In this document: piece after piece, positions 41,669 to 50,691 of the stretch | Layout: every line of letters begins with the position of its first letter | How positions within the stretch are numbered: the first letter of the stretch is position 1 | Source of the DNA: Tissierella sp. Yu-01 | GTDB lineage: Bacteria > Bacillota > Clostridia > Tissierellales > Tissierellaceae | Length of the DNA stretch: 64,000 bases | Direction: 5' to 3' | NCBI RefSeq assembly: GCF_029537395.1 | Contig: NZ_CP120677.1 | Span: forward strand, 310,001-374,000 | Translations under genes and position numbers: made by a program | The notes under the pieces: generated by a model | What the model saw: only the letters and a program-made list of their open reading frames with translations | Told to the model about the DNA's origin: nothing | Database searches by the model: none

Positions 41669-42895
41669 TTGAATTTGCTTTTTAAGATTTGTATTGTATT
41701 AGTTATAGGTGCTATAGGAGGTAAGATTGCACGTTTCTTTAAACTTCCTAATGTGTCTGGATATTTAGTAGCAGGGCTATTTCTTGGGCCATCATTTTTT
41801 AAATATATAAGTGCCGGAGATATTGAGTCATTTTCAGTAATTAATGAGTTAGCATTAGCCATAATAGCCTTTAGTATTGGTAGTGAATTTATTATAAAGG
41901 ATATGTTAAAGCTAGGGAAATCAATTGTAATTATAACTCTTGCAGAAGTTGTGGGTGCAATTGCTTTGGTATTTAGTGTTATGTACTTTTTGTTTGAACA
42001 GCCATTTGCTTTTAGTATTGTAATTGCAGCCATGTCAGCTGCTACAGCTCCTGCAGCAACTCTATTGGTAATAAAACAGTTTAGAGCTCAAGGACCTTTA
42101 ACAAAAACAATTTTACCTGTAGTAGCATTAGATGATGTATTTGGAATTATTGCTTTTGGAGTGGCAATGTCATTAGCTAAGTTATCCATTGGGAATAATG
42201 AGGTTTCATTGTATCAAATGTTAAGTGGACCTCTTATAGAAATAGGAGGTTCTATCATATTAGGATTAGGATTAGGTGTTTTATTATCCTTTGTTGCTAA
42301 AAAATCCAGCAGCAGGGATGAGTTACAATCAATGTCCTTAGCAGCTATTGGAATTGCTACTGGATTATCTAGTTTTTGGGGATTTTCACCTTTACTTACT
42401 TGCATTATGATGGGAACGACTTTGGTGAATATGTTGCATAAATCTAAGAGGGTATTTGACTCAGTTTCTGATTTTGCATCACCAGTTTATGTATTGTTTT
42501 TTACATTAGCAGGAGCAAGCTTAGATTTAAGTATATTAGCTAAAGTTGGATTAATGGGAATAGCTTATATATTTGCAAGAGCAGGAGGCAAGGCCTTAGG
42601 AGCCTGGATTGGGGCAAAATCAGTTAAAGCAGATGAAGTGGTTACAAAATATTTAGGCTTAGCCTTACTTCCCCAAGGAGGTATATCCATTGGACTTATC
42701 GTATTAGTACGTCAACAGCTACCTGAGTATGCTATGGCTATTAGTACTATAATAATGTTTAGTGTACTTATCTATGAAGTTTCAGGACCAATATTCGCCA
42801 AAATTGCTATAGAAAAAGCTGGTGAAATCAACGGAGAGAATAAGCAAAAAGAGCATATCAAAATAAATAAAGTAGAAGAAATTGAAGTGATTTAG
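41669..42895 (+). CDS. Cation/proton antiporter (CPA2/Kef type)
   Basis: This 408-residue membrane protein has about 12 TM segments in the Na_H_Exchanger/CPA2 fold: ...FFKLPNVSGYLVAGLFLGPSFF, ...MSAATAPAATLLVIKQF and ...PVVALDDVFGIIAFG with the aspartate pair. It lacks a TrkA_N/RCK domain. It starts at TTG 41669, 8 bases after GGAGG. It is probably a K+ or Na+ exporter. A c-di-AMP riboswitch and a PII-like protein gene bracket it, so both transcription and activity may answer to signalling molecules. Confidence 0.9.
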   Translation: MNLLFKICIVLVIGAIGGKIARFFKLPNVSGYLVAGLFLGPSFFKYISAGDIESFSVINELALAIIAFSIGSEFIIKDMLKLGKSIVIITLAEVVGAIALVFSVMYFLFEQPFAFSIVIAAMSAATAPAATLLVIKQFRAQGPLTKTILPVVALDDVFGIIAFGVAMSLAKLSIGNNEVSLYQMLSGPLIEIGGSIILGLGLGVLLSFVAKKSSSRDELQSMSLAAIGIATGLSSFWGFSPLLTCIMMGTTLVNMLHKSKRVFDSVSDFASPVYVLFFTLAGASLDLSILAKVGLMGIAYIFARAGGKALGAWIGAKSVKADEVVTKYLGLALLPQGGISIGLIVLVRQQLPEYAMAISTIIMFSVLIYEVSGPIFAKIAIEKAGEINGENKQKEHIKINKVEEIEVI

Positions 42896-42916
42896 AAAAC
42901 TCTTCTTGGAAGGAAG

Positions 42917-43273
42917 GTGCATAATATTCAAGTTCTATTTATAGTTTTAAATGAAGTTGATTATTTAAATGATATTCTAGCAGGGTTTGTTGATATAGGA
43001 GTAAGTGGTGCCACAGTTTTAGATAGTCAAGGAATGGCAAGTGTTTTAGTAAATGGAAGTAACCAGGGGGTTCCCCTCTTTGGGTATTTAAAAACACTAT
43101 TAGAAGATTCTCTCCCATATAATAAAACTATCTTTACCGTTTTACAAAGCGAGGAATTAGTTGAAAAGGCAGTAGCTGTTGTTCAGGAAGTTGTAGGGGA
43201 AATTTCCAGTCCTAATGTAGGATTTATGTTTACTATTCCAATTGGTAAGACATATTCCATGAACTTATCTTAA
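42917..43273 (+). CDS. PII-like protein next to the antiporter
   Basis: The product is about 118 residues. It looks like the PII/CutA ferredoxin-like fold: VLFIVLNEVDYLNDILAGFVDIGVSGATVLDSQGM, then ...LPYNKTIFTVLQSEELVEKAVAVVQEVVGE...PNVGFMFTIPIGK. There is no T-loop Tyr as in GlnB. It sits 20 bp behind the antiporter and could sense a nucleotide and gate it. The start is uncertain: GTG 42917 overlaps the AAGGAAGG site, while a rare ATT at 42926 has better spacing. Confidence 0.7.
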   Translation: MHNIQVLFIVLNEVDYLNDILAGFVDIGVSGATVLDSQGMASVLVNGSNQGVPLFGYLKTLLEDSLPYNKTIFTVLQSEELVEKAVAVVQEVVGEISSPNVGFMFTIPIGKTYSMNLS

Positions 43274-43274
43274 A

Positions 43275-43317
43275 TAAAAAAACTATGGGCTTGATTTGAA
43301 TCCAGCCCATAGTTTTA
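43275..43317 (+). terminator. Bidirectional terminator
   Basis: AAAACTATGGGCT and AGCCCATAGTTTT stem with A and T runs, between the PII-like gene and the convergent MocR gene. Confidence 0.88.
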
Positions 43318-43323
43318 TATAAT

Positions 43324-44745
43324 TTAATCATTAAATATTGCATTTGAAAGAGTTCTTATACCTTCGACAATTTTATCTTCTGCTATACCTCCGTAACTTA
43401 GCATAATCATATTGTTTTTATATTCCTTTTTTCTCATCCAATATGTTGAAACAGGTGAGACTAAGACTCCACACTTCTTTCCTTTTTCAATTATCTCATC
43501 TTCTTTCAATCCGTTCTTAAATTCCAAAAGTATATGCAATCCCGAATCTTGTCCATGAATAATTACTTTATCCCCCATATATTCTTGAATAGTCTGGATT
43601 AATAAATTATGCTTTTTAATAGCGTTAATATGAATCCTTCTTATATGTCTATCCCAGTAGCCCAATTGCATAAACTGTGCAAGAATTTTTTGTTGCATAA
43701 GTGAGGCAGTTACGTGATATGAATCAAAATGTTCATAGTATTTTTTTAATAATGATTGAGGTAATACCATGTAGCCTATACGGATACTAGGTGATAATGA
43801 CTTTGAAAATGTGCCTAGATATACAACACTACCTATTGAATCTATACTTTGTAAGGAAGGGATGGGTCTTGAATTATATCTAAATTCGCTATCATAATCA
43901 TCTTCTATTATAATTCCTTGTTTTCTTGTTGCCCATTCTAGTAGATGTAATCTCTTTTGTAGCGGCATTAATGACCCTGTTGGAAACTGGTGTGAAGGGG
44001 TTACATAAACCACCTTTCCAGAACTCTTATAAAGTTCTTCGACGTTTATCCCATTCTTCTCTAATCTAATTGGGAGTACACTATAACCATTATTATCGAA
44101 TATGCTCTTTGCAACTGAATATCCCGGATCTTCTATTGCGATTTTAGGTGAAATTTCTCTAAAAAGTTGACACAATAAACTTAGAGAGTATTCCATTCCA
44201 GAAGATATAATGATTTGTTCAGGTGTACAGGATACTCCCCTTGATTTTTTCAAATATTTCATTAGTTCTATTTGAAGATCATGAACACCAAATTGTGCAT
44301 CATATTTTGTAAAACTTAAGAAGTCTATAGATTGCATGCATTGGTTTGTCAGCTTCTTCCATGTTCGTAATGGGAATTCAGAGACACTGTAACACCTATT
44401 AGTAAAATTAAATTTTAAAGATTCAGTATCACTAGTATCTTGAAAAAGCTTATTATGTTCCTTATTATCTAATAAGTTTTCATTTGTTGGTTTTAAAAGT
44501 TGTATACTATCTAATTTTAAAGAAAAATAACCACTTCCGGGCTTACTTTTAATATAGCCTTCAGAACTAAGCTGTTGATAAGCATTTTCAACTGTATTTC
44601 TACTAACATTTAAAGTTTCTGATAATCCACGTATTGAAGGGAGCTTACTGTCCCCTGGGATTTGTTCTGTTATTATTTCATTTTTGATTTGCTCATATAT
44701 TTGAATGTATATAGGTATATTTTTATCATTGTTAATAATAATCAT
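43324..44745 (-). CDS. MocR-family regulator (GntR HTH plus aminotransferase domain)
   Basis: The 473-residue regulator has an N-terminal GntR winged helix (PIYIQIYEQIKNEIITEQIPGDSKLPSIRGLSETL) and a class I aminotransferase-like domain that binds PLP through the Lys of YLGTFSKSLSPSIRIGY. PdxR-type members sense PLP; others sense amino-acid adducts. It is divergent from a lipoprotein gene, and an AbgT transporter follows. Its own promoter lies in the shared 170-bp gap. Confidence 0.92.
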   Translation of the reverse strand: MIIINNDKNIPIYIQIYEQIKNEIITEQIPGDSKLPSIRGLSETLNVSRNTVENAYQQLSSEGYIKSKPGSGYFSLKLDSIQLLKPTNENLLDNKEHNKLFQDTSDTESLKFNFTNRCYSVSEFPLRTWKKLTNQCMQSIDFLSFTKYDAQFGVHDLQIELMKYLKKSRGVSCTPEQIIISSGMEYSLSLLCQLFREISPKIAIEDPGYSVAKSIFDNNGYSVLPIRLEKNGINVEELYKSSGKVVYVTPSHQFPTGSLMPLQKRLHLLEWATRKQGIIIEDDYDSEFRYNSRPIPSLQSIDSIGSVVYLGTFSKSLSPSIRIGYMVLPQSLLKKYYEHFDSYHVTASLMQQKILAQFMQLGYWDRHIRRIHINAIKKHNLLIQTIQEYMGDKVIIHGQDSGLHILLEFKNGLKEDEIIEKGKKCGVLVSPVSTYWMRKKEYKNNMIMLSYGGIAEDKIVEGIRTLSNAIFND

Positions 44746-44915
44746 GTTTTTGCTCCTTTTAAACTGTCCCCTATAAATAAATTAGAACTGACACTTTTAA
44801 AAATTACATTTAAATTATACAATCGAATAGCTGATGAGTCAATTTAATCTAAAAATAGATATCAATTGGTTACAAAACATACCAAATAAAACAATATCAG
44901 AAAGAGGGAAAAAAT
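44746..44915. promoter_or_regulatory. Divergent control region between mocR and the lipoprotein gene
   Basis: A plus-strand promoter may be CTGACA (44788-44793) with TAAATT (44811-44816). AACTGTCCC (44762) and AACTGACAC (44786) form a direct repeat 24 bp apart, the type of site MocR proteins often bind. No gene is evident. Confidence 0.4.
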
Positions 44916-45515
44916 ATGAATATAAATATGAAGAAAAAATTAATGTTATTAACTATTGCAATAGCTATGGGTGCTTCAATAATGACAGGATGTACAAGCA
45001 AAGCGCCAGCAACAGAACCAGAAAAAACAGAAGCAACAGAAACAATAGAAACACCAGAAGAAGAGAATTCAGATGCAGTATCATCAGCTTCAGTTGTTTC
45101 AGATGAAGAAAGCTTTGAAAAAGGAATTTCAGAAGATGGAACTTTTATAGTTCTTACAACTAAAGATTTAACATTTGAAAATGATTTAGTTGTTGATGGA
45201 ACATTTACAAAAGAAGATAAAGAAGGTAACAAAGTTATAACTCGCTCACTTGCATTTGCACAAAATGATGCAGATGGAAATATGGAAAGATATTCGGTTA
45301 CAGTTCCTAATATTGTAATTAATAGTGAAAACACACTACTTGAATATGGAACTATCAAGGGTGATGTATATGTACAAGCTCCTGGATTCAATACAAAAGA
45401 TGCAACAATAGAAGGAAATCTTTATTTTGCAACCCAAGAATTAATGGATGCTTTCTCAATTGATGAATTAACTAACATAACTGGCGAAACAGCTGTAAAA
45501 GAATATACAAAATAG
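44916..45515 (+). CDS. Lipoprotein with beta-helix (bactofilin-like) segment
   Basis: The 199-residue protein has a lipoprotein signal with lipobox IMTGC (Cys26), a Glu/Thr-rich linker (about 27-65), and a C-terminal part with repeated short strands (LTFENDLVVDGTFTKED, NTLLEYGTIKGDVYVQAPGFNTKDATIEGNLYF). The last part resembles the polymer-forming bactofilin beta-helix. It is divergent from mocR. Function unknown. Confidence 0.7.
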   Translation: MNINMKKKLMLLTIAIAMGASIMTGCTSKAPATEPEKTEATETIETPEEENSDAVSSASVVSDEESFEKGISEDGTFIVLTTKDLTFENDLVVDGTFTKEDKEGNKVITRSLAFAQNDADGNMERYSVTVPNIVINSENTLLEYGTIKGDVYVQAPGFNTKDATIEGNLYFATQELMDAFSIDELTNITGETAVKEYTK

Positions 45516-45584
45516 TAGATACAAAGGGACATGTCATACGAAATTATCTCATTTGATGTATATATATGATAATTGAATTAGAAC

Positions 45585-45690
45585 TTGCAAAGATATAAAT
45601 ATTTTTGTATAATAAAATTACGTAAGAAACGTATTCAAAAAAACCTAAGTAATAGTTGTGTTGTGCAAACTTATATACTTAGGTTTTTTT
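45585..45690 (+). promoter_or_regulatory. Promoter and possible attenuator before the AbgT gene
   Basis: TTGCAA (45585-45590), 17-bp spacer, TATAAT (45608-45613). The hairpin AAAACCTAAGTA/TACTTAGGTTTT with T run (45637-45690) lies between this promoter and the transporter gene. If the promoter is real, the hairpin sits in the transporter leader and would act as an attenuator; otherwise it ends the lipoprotein transcript. Confidence 0.5.
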
Positions 45691-45713
45691 AATGTAATTC
45701 AAAGGAGGAAACT

Positions 45714-47267
45714 ATGGAAAAGAAGAACACTTCTACTAAGCGTGGATTCTTTAACAGAATGCTTGATATGGTAGAAAAGGTAGGTAATAAGTTACCTCAT
45801 CCAGTAACATTATTTGTATTATTTAGTTTAATTGTTATAGTTGTATCAGCAATAGCTGAAGCAGCCAATCTATCTGTTGTTTATGACAAGTTTGTAGATG
45901 GTGAGTTAGTACCAGTTACAGTAGAAGCAGTAAGTCTATTAAATGCAGATGGACTAAGAATGATTCTAACTAATGCAGTATCTAACTTTACATCATTTGC
46001 ACCACTTGGAACAGTATTGGTTGCAATGCTAGGAGTAGGGGTAGCTGAAGGAACAGGTCTTATACAAGCTGCTTTGAGAAAGTTAGTATTAAGTACACCT
46101 AAGAAGTTGATTACAGCAGTTGTGGTATTTGCTGGTGTTATGTCAAATATAGCATCTGATGCAGGATATGTAGTTTTAGTTCCGCTTGGAGCTATGATTT
46201 TCTATAGCTTTGGTCGTCATCCAATAGCTGGACTTGCTGCGGCTTTTGCAGGAGTATCAGGGGGATTTAGTGCAAACTTAATGGTTGGTCCTACTGATGC
46301 CTTATTATCAGGAATTAGTGAACCAGCAGCTAGGATGATGGATGCAACATACTCAGTACCAGCTACAAGTAACTTCTATTTCTTATTCGTATCTACAATA
46401 TTAATAACTATTCTAGGTACATTTGTAACAGAAAAAATTGTTGAACCAAGACTTGGAGAATACAAGGGTAAAGCAGATACCAAGTTAGACGAAATGACTA
46501 AAGAAGAAAATAGAGGATTAATATATGCTGGTTTATCTTTATTAGTCTATGTAATTATAATTTTGCTACTAACAATACCATCAAATGGTATATTAAGAAA
46601 TCAAGAAACATTCTCTTTACTGGATAAATCGCCATTTATTAATGGAATTGTACCATTAATTGCATTATTATTCTTAATACCAGGAATTGCTTATGGAATT
46701 GCCTCAAAATCAGTAAGGAGCGACAAAGATTTAGTAAACGCTGCAAGTAATGCGATGAGCTCAATGGGATCTTACTTAGTGTTAGCCTTTGTAGCTGCTC
46801 AATTTGTAACATTCTTTACTTGGACAAACCTTGGTACTATTTTAGCTGTAAAAGGAGCAGAGGTTTTAGAGGCTGCGGGTATGACAGGTGTTCCGTTAAT
46901 ATTAGGATTTATTTTAGTTACTGCGTTTATTAATTTATTTATTGGTAGCGCTTCAGCTAAATGGGCTATTATGGCACCAATATTCATTCCAATGTTAATG
47001 CAAATCGGATACACACCTGAATTTACTCAGGTTGCTTATAGAATAGGGGACTCATCAACAAATATTATTTCTCCACTTATGTCATATTTTGCAATAGTGA
47101 TTGCATTTGCAAATAAATACGATAAGGATGTAGGTATTGGAACATTGGTTTCAACTATGTTACCTTTCTCAATCACATTCCTAATTGGATGGAGTATATT
47201 ATTAATAATTTGGATGATACTTGGTTTACCTATAGGGCCAGGTGCATTTATTAATTTACCTATGTAA
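45714..47267 (+). CDS. AbgT-family transporter
   Basis: The 517-residue membrane protein has the AbgT features: NKLPHPVTLFVLFSLIVIV, a re-entrant region SNIASDAGYVVLVPLGA, GGFSANLMVGPTDALLSGI and a C-terminal SAKWAIMAPIFIPML...YRIGDSSTNIISPLMSYF. AbgT proteins import p-aminobenzoyl-glutamate in E. coli or export sulfonamides in other species. It has its own leader and a terminator follows. Which role applies here is not known. Confidence 0.93.
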   Translation: MEKKNTSTKRGFFNRMLDMVEKVGNKLPHPVTLFVLFSLIVIVVSAIAEAANLSVVYDKFVDGELVPVTVEAVSLLNADGLRMILTNAVSNFTSFAPLGTVLVAMLGVGVAEGTGLIQAALRKLVLSTPKKLITAVVVFAGVMSNIASDAGYVVLVPLGAMIFYSFGRHPIAGLAAAFAGVSGGFSANLMVGPTDALLSGISEPAARMMDATYSVPATSNFYFLFVSTILITILGTFVTEKIVEPRLGEYKGKADTKLDEMTKEENRGLIYAGLSLLVYVIIILLLTIPSNGILRNQETFSLLDKSPFINGIVPLIALLFLIPGIAYGIASKSVRSDKDLVNAASNAMSSMGSYLVLAFVAAQFVTFFTWTNLGTILAVKGAEVLEAAGMTGVPLILGFILVTAFINLFIGSASAKWAIMAPIFIPMLMQIGYTPEFTQVAYRIGDSSTNIISPLMSYFAIVIAFANKYDKDVGIGTLVSTMLPFSITFLIGWSILLIIWMILGLPIGPGAFINLPM

Positions 47268-47298
47268 TAAAAAAAGATTCCTTCGGGAATCTTTTTTT
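47268..47298 (+). terminator. Rho-independent terminator after the AbgT gene
   Basis: AAAAAGATTCC, a TTCG tetraloop, GGAATCTTTTTTT: a textbook terminator. Confidence 0.92.
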
Positions 47299-47393
47299 AA
47301 TGCCAATAATTCAATAAAACGATTGACGAAATATGGCCAAAATAGTATAATGTGCTAGCTTTTAATAGTAAATATGAAGATTAGAGGAGTAGC

Positions 47394-47605
47394 ATGGTTA
47401 AAAAACGTTTAGTTAGAGAGAATATATCAATTAAGCAAGAATTATTTCATTAGCAGAGAGCTTCCATTCAATGACAAATGAATTGAATAAAAACTCAATT
47501 GGTAAATATGAAGCTATCATGAGGATTAAGAAAGAAGCTGGAATAAAATATGACCCTGAGATTGTAGAGATATTTGTCAAAATTATGGGAAACTCTATGA
47601 TATAA
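47394..47605 (+). pseudogene. Decayed HD-GYP domain fragment
   Basis: Reading from 47434 gives ARIISLAES, then after a one-base shift near 47461 FHSMTNELNKNSIGKYEAIMRIK and KYDPEIVEIFVKIMG, ending at 47605. This is the C-terminal third of an HD-GYP phosphodiesterase (usual form RIIxxADAFDAMT...FDPxIVxxFL). A short ORF from ATG 47394 (stop at 47451-47453) runs into it in another frame. The catalytic half is missing. The rest of 47299-47703 has no other gene; a promoter for the next regulator must lie here. Confidence 0.65.
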
Positions 47606-47703
47606 TTAGTTCTATATTGTAAGAATTTCGTAAGATTTATATCTACTTAGTTGAAAGAATGTAATCCTAAAATAAGTATATAGGTTAGGATAGGAGGCAT
47701 GTT

Positions 47704-48405
47704 ATGGACCAGGCAAGGATATTAGTAGTCGATGATGACAAGGAGATAGCTAATGCTATAGATAAGCTACTAACTATGGAAGGCTATGAAGTAATAAAGG
47801 CATATAACGGTATGGAAGCATTAGATGCATTAGTTGTTAATAATGTACATTTAATTCTTTTAGATGTTATGATGCCAAAACTTGATGGTTTATCAACTAC
47901 ACTGAAGATTAGAGAGAAGAAAAACATTCCGATTATAATTCTATCTGCAAAATCTGAAGATAGTGACAAGATATTAGGTTTATCCATGGGTGCTGATGAC
48001 TATGTAACTAAGCCATTTAATCCTCAGGAGCTTGTGGCTAGGGTAAAAAGTCAGCTAAGAAGATATATGCACCTTGGTGATATGGGTAATATAAGTCATG
48101 ATTCACAGATTTTAGTTGGAGGACTTAGCTTAAATAAAGATGAAAAACAATTATTAGTAGATGGTGATCCTGTTAAGTTAACCCCTACAGAATATAGAAT
48201 TATGGAATTGTTGATGACTAATGCAGGGGTAGTGTTTTCTGCCGAACAGATATATGAACGAGTTTGGGAAGAACCTGCCTACTCCGTTGAAAACACAGTT
48301 ATGGTCCATATAAGGCGTATCCGCGAAAAGATTGAAATAAATCCTAAAGAGCCTAAATATTTAAAGGTGGTGTGGGGAATTGGATACAAAATTGAAAAAT
48401 GTTAG
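47704..48405 (+). CDS. VanR-like response regulator
   Basis: The 233-residue OmpR-type regulator has receiver acidic residues D10-D12, phosphoacceptor Asp54 (ILLDVMMPKLDG) and the conserved Lys in YVTKPFNPQEL. The winged helix ends in MVHIRRIREKIE...KYLKVVWGIGYKI, much like VanR and related cell-envelope regulators. It overlaps the kinase gene by 26 bases, a tight pair. Confidence 0.9.
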   Translation: MDQARILVVDDDKEIANAIDKLLTMEGYEVIKAYNGMEALDALVVNNVHLILLDVMMPKLDGLSTTLKIREKKNIPIIILSAKSEDSDKILGLSMGADDYVTKPFNPQELVARVKSQLRRYMHLGDMGNISHDSQILVGGLSLNKDEKQLLVDGDPVKLTPTEYRIMELLMTNAGVVFSAEQIYERVWEEPAYSVENTVMVHIRRIREKIEINPKEPKYLKVVWGIGYKIEKC

Positions 48406-50209
48406 TAGAAATACCATAACAAAACTTATAGCATTTATTTTAACAGTTATTTTAATATCAACTGCAATTACGCTGCTACTATATGTAGATATAAAAGGAT
48501 ATAATCCTGAAACCATAATTGTTAGTGAGTATAAGGATAGTAGTACAGGTTTTAGTCAAGATGTTAGTGATGCATTTCACAGGACATATTGGTTAATGCG
48601 GGATAGAGAATTAGGAAATGAAGGTGAAATAACATTACCAGAAAATATTAATTACTTCTTCTATATTACAGATGGTGAAACTATTCTTACTAATAGGGAG
48701 GATTATAGTAGAGAGCAGTTTGCAAAATATAAGGAATCATTTTTTGCATATGAAAAGGGCAGAATGGCTTATGGAGAGGATACAAATCCAAATATTATAA
48801 CATGGTTTGATACAGAAGAGGATGTTACCATTTATGTGGCTTTTCCTGATGAATACATGGAAAAACAACAAGAAACTTGGGTTGCTGAAAGAAATATATT
48901 AATTCCCATTGCAAAAGTATTGGTGATTAGTATAGCAGTGGCATTAATATCGATAATTCATCTAATAATTGTTACAGGTAGAAAACCAGAAGATGATGAA
49001 TTACACACAAATTGGGTGGATAGAATTTATACTGAAATATTACTAATAGCGTATATTCCACCGGGATTATTATGGATTATTACTATTTCATGGGTAATAC
49101 ATTATTCAAATTATTATACTACATATAACAATATGAGCTTATATATTATTGGTATTGTGACTGCTATAGCTGCTGCTTTATGTGGAATAATATTATTGGC
49201 TTTGGTAAGGAAGTTTAAAGACAAGAGATTTATTAGAGACTCTTTATTATATAAGACTTTTTATAGAATCACTGATTTAATCAAAAGTCTATTTGATGGA
49301 AGAAGATTTGCTAAATATCCACTAACAAAGTCTTTACATCAAAGACAAGTAATATTTATAGGGGCAAGTTTCATCCTGGTGTTCTTAACATTCTTATTCA
49401 TTATGATTCCACCAATGATGATATTACCTCCAATACTTGAGGTAGCTATTATTTATTGGTATTTAAAATATAATAACGAGACCTATGATGAAATCAACAA
49501 GGGATTTAATGAAAGTTTAGAGGAGCAGATGAAATCTGAAAGAATGAAAGTAGAACTTATAACCAATGTTTCTCATGACTTAAAGACTCCATTAACTTCA
49601 ATAATAAGTTATGTTGATTTATTATCTAAGGAAGAAGACTTATCGGAGACTGCAAAGGATTATGTAAATATTCTTGCAGAGAAATCAAATAGACTAAAAA
49701 ATATAGTATCTGATTTATTTGATTTAGCTAAGAGTACAAGTGGAAATATCAATTTAGATTTTGAAACAATAGATATGAAAAAGTTAATAGAGCAAACCTT
49801 AGGGGATATGGAGGATAACATAGAAAAATCTGGGCTTCAAATAAAGACCATTCTCCCAGATAATCCTATTAATATTAAATCTGATGGTAAAAAGCTATAC
49901 AGAGTATTTCAAAATGTGATTGATAATGCGCTTAAATATTCCCTTGAAGGAACACGTATATTTATAGAATTAGAAGAGATAGATAGTAGAGCAGTAGCAA
50001 CTATAAAGAATATAGCAGGCTATGAAATGAATTTTACATCGGATGAGATATTACAGAGATTTAATAGAGGCGACAAATCAAGAACAAGTGATGGAAGTGG
50101 TCTTGGATTATCTATAGCAGAAAGTTTTACAAATGTATGTGGTGGGATTTTTAAGATAGATATAGATGGAGATATGTTTAAAGTGATTATGAGCTTTGAT
50201 TTAGTGTAG
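48380..50209 (+). CDS. Sensor histidine kinase, multi-TM, VanS-like
   Basis: The 609-residue kinase has a first TM (about 14-34), an extracytoplasmic segment of about 140 residues, a second TM (about 175-195), then more TM segments near 215-285 and 325-360 before the kinase core. The HisKA His is His399 (TNVSHDLKTPLTS), and ATP-binding motifs are IDNALKYSLE and GSGLGLSIA. It starts at TTG 48380 inside the regulator gene. The sensing domain is not a known fold by eye. Confidence 0.9.
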   Translation: MDTKLKNVSRNTITKLIAFILTVILISTAITLLLYVDIKGYNPETIIVSEYKDSSTGFSQDVSDAFHRTYWLMRDRELGNEGEITLPENINYFFYITDGETILTNREDYSREQFAKYKESFFAYEKGRMAYGEDTNPNIITWFDTEEDVTIYVAFPDEYMEKQQETWVAERNILIPIAKVLVISIAVALISIIHLIIVTGRKPEDDELHTNWVDRIYTEILLIAYIPPGLLWIITISWVIHYSNYYTTYNNMSLYIIGIVTAIAAALCGIILLALVRKFKDKRFIRDSLLYKTFYRITDLIKSLFDGRRFAKYPLTKSLHQRQVIFIGASFILVFLTFLFIMIPPMMILPPILEVAIIYWYLKYNNETYDEINKGFNESLEEQMKSERMKVELITNVSHDLKTPLTSIISYVDLLSKEEDLSETAKDYVNILAEKSNRLKNIVSDLFDLAKSTSGNINLDFETIDMKKLIEQTLGDMEDNIEKSGLQIKTILPDNPINIKSDGKKLYRVFQNVIDNALKYSLEGTRIFIELEEIDSRAVATIKNIAGYEMNFTSDEILQRFNRGDKSRTSDGSGLGLSIAESFTNVCGGIFKIDIDGDMFKVIMSFDLV

Positions 50210-50215
50210 TTAGTA

Positions 50216-50250
50216 ACCAAGAACGAAGTATTTTGTTCTTGGTTTTTTGT
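50216..50250 (+). terminator. Rho-independent terminator after the kinase gene
   Basis: AACCAAGAAC and GTTCTTGGTT form a 10-bp stem, followed by TTTTT. Confidence 0.85.
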
Positions 50251-50343
50251 TTAAAATTTTTTATAGTCATAATTAGTATATTTGCATACTGTGTAGTATA
50301 CACTATAGTATGGTCAACAATATGGTGTCAGGGAGGATTTGCA

Positions 50344-50691
50344 TTGAATAAAGATGATATTCTATCAAGTTTAATTCTGGAATTGCGTCGCGGTACCATT
50401 GTTCTTAGCGTCTTAAGTCAATTAAATAAACCTACCTATGGCTACAATCTTGTCAATATACTAGCTGAGAAAGGGGTTAATATTGAGGCGAATACCTTGT
50501 ATCCATTATTAAGAAGATTAGAAGGTCAGGGGTTACTCGAAAGTACATGGGAGACAAGTGGTACAAAACCTAGAAAATACTATGCTAAAACTGAAAAGGG
50601 AAATGAGATTTCTAGTGCATTAAAGGAACATTGGGATAGTATGGTAAGAAGTATTGATAAACTTTTGGAGGGTGATGTTAATGAAAAATGA
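50344..50691 (+). CDS. PadR-family transcriptional regulator
   Basis: The 115-residue winged-helix protein has the PadR pattern: LRRGTIVLSVLSQLNKPTYGYNLVNIL...ANTLYPLLRRLEGQGLLES...RKYYAKTEKG. The start at TTG 50344 is set by GGGAGG 7 bases upstream; a longer frame from 50233 is not supported. It lacks the long C-terminal helix of full PadR. GTGTAGTATACAC upstream (about 50291-50303) may be its operator. It overlaps the HAAS membrane gene. Confidence 0.9.
   Translation: MNKDDILSSLILELRRGTIVLSVLSQLNKPTYGYNLVNILAEKGVNIEANTLYPLLRRLEGQGLLESTWETSGTKPRKYYAKTEKGNEISSALKEHWDSMVRSIDKLLEGDVNEK

Noticed and set aside
44897-45391. 164-residue minus-strand frame across the lipoprotein gene
   Set aside because: Repetitive Ser/Val/Phe composition from the reverse of a Glu/Thr-rich coding region; the plus-strand lipoprotein has signal peptide and ribosome site.
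50233-50343. Longer PadR frame with hydrophobic N-terminus
   Set aside because: It begins inside the terminator of the kinase gene; GGGAGG and TTG 50344 give the normal PadR start.
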